Shown here: in pieces, positions 33,844-34,641 of the stretch | How positions within the stretch are numbered: the stretch's first letter is position 1 | How the letters are laid out: the number at the start of each line of letters is the position of its first letter | NCBI GenBank assembly: GCA_963205305.1 | Contig: CAUJIC010000012.1 | Coordinates: forward strand, 1 to 34,641 | Reading direction: 5' to 3' | Length of the DNA stretch: 34,641 nucleotides | Source: Pseudomonadota bacterium | GTDB lineage: Bacteria; Pseudomonadota; Alphaproteobacteria; Rickettsiales; UBA3002 | Position numbers and translations under genes: made by a program | The notes under the pieces: generated by a model | What the model saw: the letters and a program-made list of their open reading frames with translations, nothing else | What the model was told of the DNA's origin: nothing | Database searches by the model: none

Positions 33844-34641
33844 CGGTCGATAAGCCTATCTGGCCTCCGGATTATCATGCCGCATTTTTGAATCGCGTCA
33901 GTAACATCCGTGCATGCCAGCATAACCTTACGCTTCAAAAAGCCCTCATGATTCACTATCGGAGTCATCCGGTCGATTGGATCAATGATTGGGTTATCAC
34001 CTATAACCCGAGAGAGGAAGGCATCAAGATTTTACCGTTCCTTCTTTTTGAAAGACAAGTTGAATTTCTTGAATTTCTACATAGCTGCGTTACAGAAAAA
34101 TCTTGTGGTCTCATCGAAAAGTCTCGTGATGTTGGCGCTACATGGTTATGCTGCGCCTATTCTGTATGGTTATGGCTATTCGTGCCGAGATCATCGATTG
34201 GTTGGGGTTCTCGTAAAGAAATATTGGTCGACCGTCTGGGCGTTCCGGATAGTATCTTCGAGAAGATGCGTATGATTATAGATTACCTACCGTCGTGGAT
34301 GAGGCCTGCAGGCTTTGATTTTAGAAAACATGCCACACATATGAAGATCATTAATCCGGATAATGGTTCCTCTATCACGGGTGAGGCCGGAGATAATATT
34401 GGACGCGGTGGGCGTACCACTGTTTATTTTAAAGATGAATCTGCTCACTATCGCCATCCGGAACATATAGAAGCGGCACTTGGGGACAATACAGACGTTC
34501 AGATTGATATCTCCTCTGTTAATGGAAGCGGAAACGTTTTTTATCGCCGCAGACAAGCTGGAGAAGAATGGGCGCCTAGCAAAGCTATTGCCAAAGGTAA
34601 AACGCGGGTTTTTATTTTTGACTGGCGACAGCATCCCGGAA
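33840..34641 (+). CDS. terminase large subunit (3' partial)
   Basis: The ATG at 33840 overlaps the DUF5681 stop, and the frame stays open to the window end, giving 267 codons. The ATPase part of a phage packaging motor is visible: an adenine-binding-type region (LPFLLFERQVEFLEFL), a Walker A-like KSRDVGATW (about 94-102), then GRGGRTTVYFKDESAHY with the Walker B Asp199 and Glu200. The nuclease domain lies beyond the window. The protein cuts concatemeric phage DNA and drives it into the capsid. Its presence shows that the element is a phage or phage-derived particle rather than only a recombinase island. Confidence 0.9.
   Translation, partial: MTVDKPIWPPDYHAAFLNRVSNIRACQHNLTLQKALMIHYRSHPVDWINDWVITYNPREEGIKILPFLLFERQVEFLEFLHSCVTEKSCGLIEKSRDVGATWLCCAYSVWLWLFVPRSSIGWGSRKEILVDRLGVPDSIFEKMRMIIDYLPSWMRPAGFDFRKHATHMKIINPDNGSSITGEAGDNIGRGGRTTVYFKDESAHYRHPEHIEAALGDNTDVQIDISSVNGSGNVFYRRRQAGEEWAPSKAIAKGKTRVFIFDWRQHPG

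Larger units (their letters stand above)
27875..34641. mobile_element. left part of an integrated phage-like element
   Basis: After tRNA-Ile the gene content changes from core metabolism to a serine recombinase, DUF2924, DUF3489, an AT-rich unknown gene, a ParB-methyltransferase fusion, a DUF5681 gene and a terminase large subunit. Terminase and DUF5681 are phage packaging genes, and the recombinase can integrate the element. The left boundary is placed at the tRNA end for convenience; the true junction is not known. The right end is outside the window. The two strands and composition halves (28044-30817 leftward, 31119 onwards rightward) could be parts of one prophage or two joined elements. 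Confidence 0.75.

Noticed and set aside
34287-34634. Minus-strand frame near the right edge, and a plus-strand frame at 33985-34275
   Set aside because: Both overlap the terminase frame, which is open from 33840 to the end and has Walker A and B motifs.

Overview
The window looks like a chromosomal stretch of an alphaproteobacterium of moderately high GC that runs into the left end of an integrated phage-like element. Two conserved gene orders support the class. The minus-strand run alaC-hom-glpX-recJ next to a divergent class I phaC, and the plus-strand run alr-mlaE-mlaF-radA-cvpA-purF-SDR, are both typical of Alphaproteobacteria, especially Rhodospirillales-like lineages. The genus cannot be fixed from what is seen. 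This is established knowledge of gene order applied from memory; no search was run.

Layout. 1-2327 (+): the end of capF and a complete capG, for UDP-N-acetyl-L-fucosamine, overlapping apt and a purine nucleosidase gene that together salvage adenine. 2342-11789 (-): a 582-aa protein with two HEXXH motifs and a His-rich loop, tRNA-Glu with a good promoter, recJ, a 244-aa orphan, glpX, hom, alaC and a proline/alanine-rich lipoprotein. 11925-13742 (+): phaC. 13753-14780 (-): a small foreign island with a MuF-type phage head fragment fused to a probable polymorphic-toxin C-terminus, overlapping a probable immunity gene. 14914-18533 (+): alr, a secreted GlcG/HbpS-like protein with its terminator, and mlaE-mlaF. 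18590-21115 (+): an 841-aa protein joining an adenosine-deaminase-like domain to a LOG/SLOG-like Rossmann domain. 21154-27724 (+): radA, cvpA, purF, a GT-C-like membrane protein, an SDR and nhaA. The last five genes are joined by 1-4 base overlaps. tRNA-Ile(GAT) with a TTGACA promoter follows.

From about 27875 to the window end lies the mobile element. It begins with a leftward cassette (serine recombinase, DUF2924, DUF3489, a 73-aa protein). After an intergenic region with a 19-nt palindrome comes a rightward module: an AT-rich unknown protein, a ParB-like/DNA methyltransferase fusion, a DUF5681 protein and the first 267 codons of a terminase large subunit cut by the window end. The element continues to the right; no structural phage genes, repressor or right attachment site are visible.

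The most interesting content is the MuF-toxin/immunity pair, where base composition drops at the toxin domain; the adenosine-deaminase/LOG-like fusion; the His-rich double-HEXXH protein; and the ParB-methyltransferase/terminase module.
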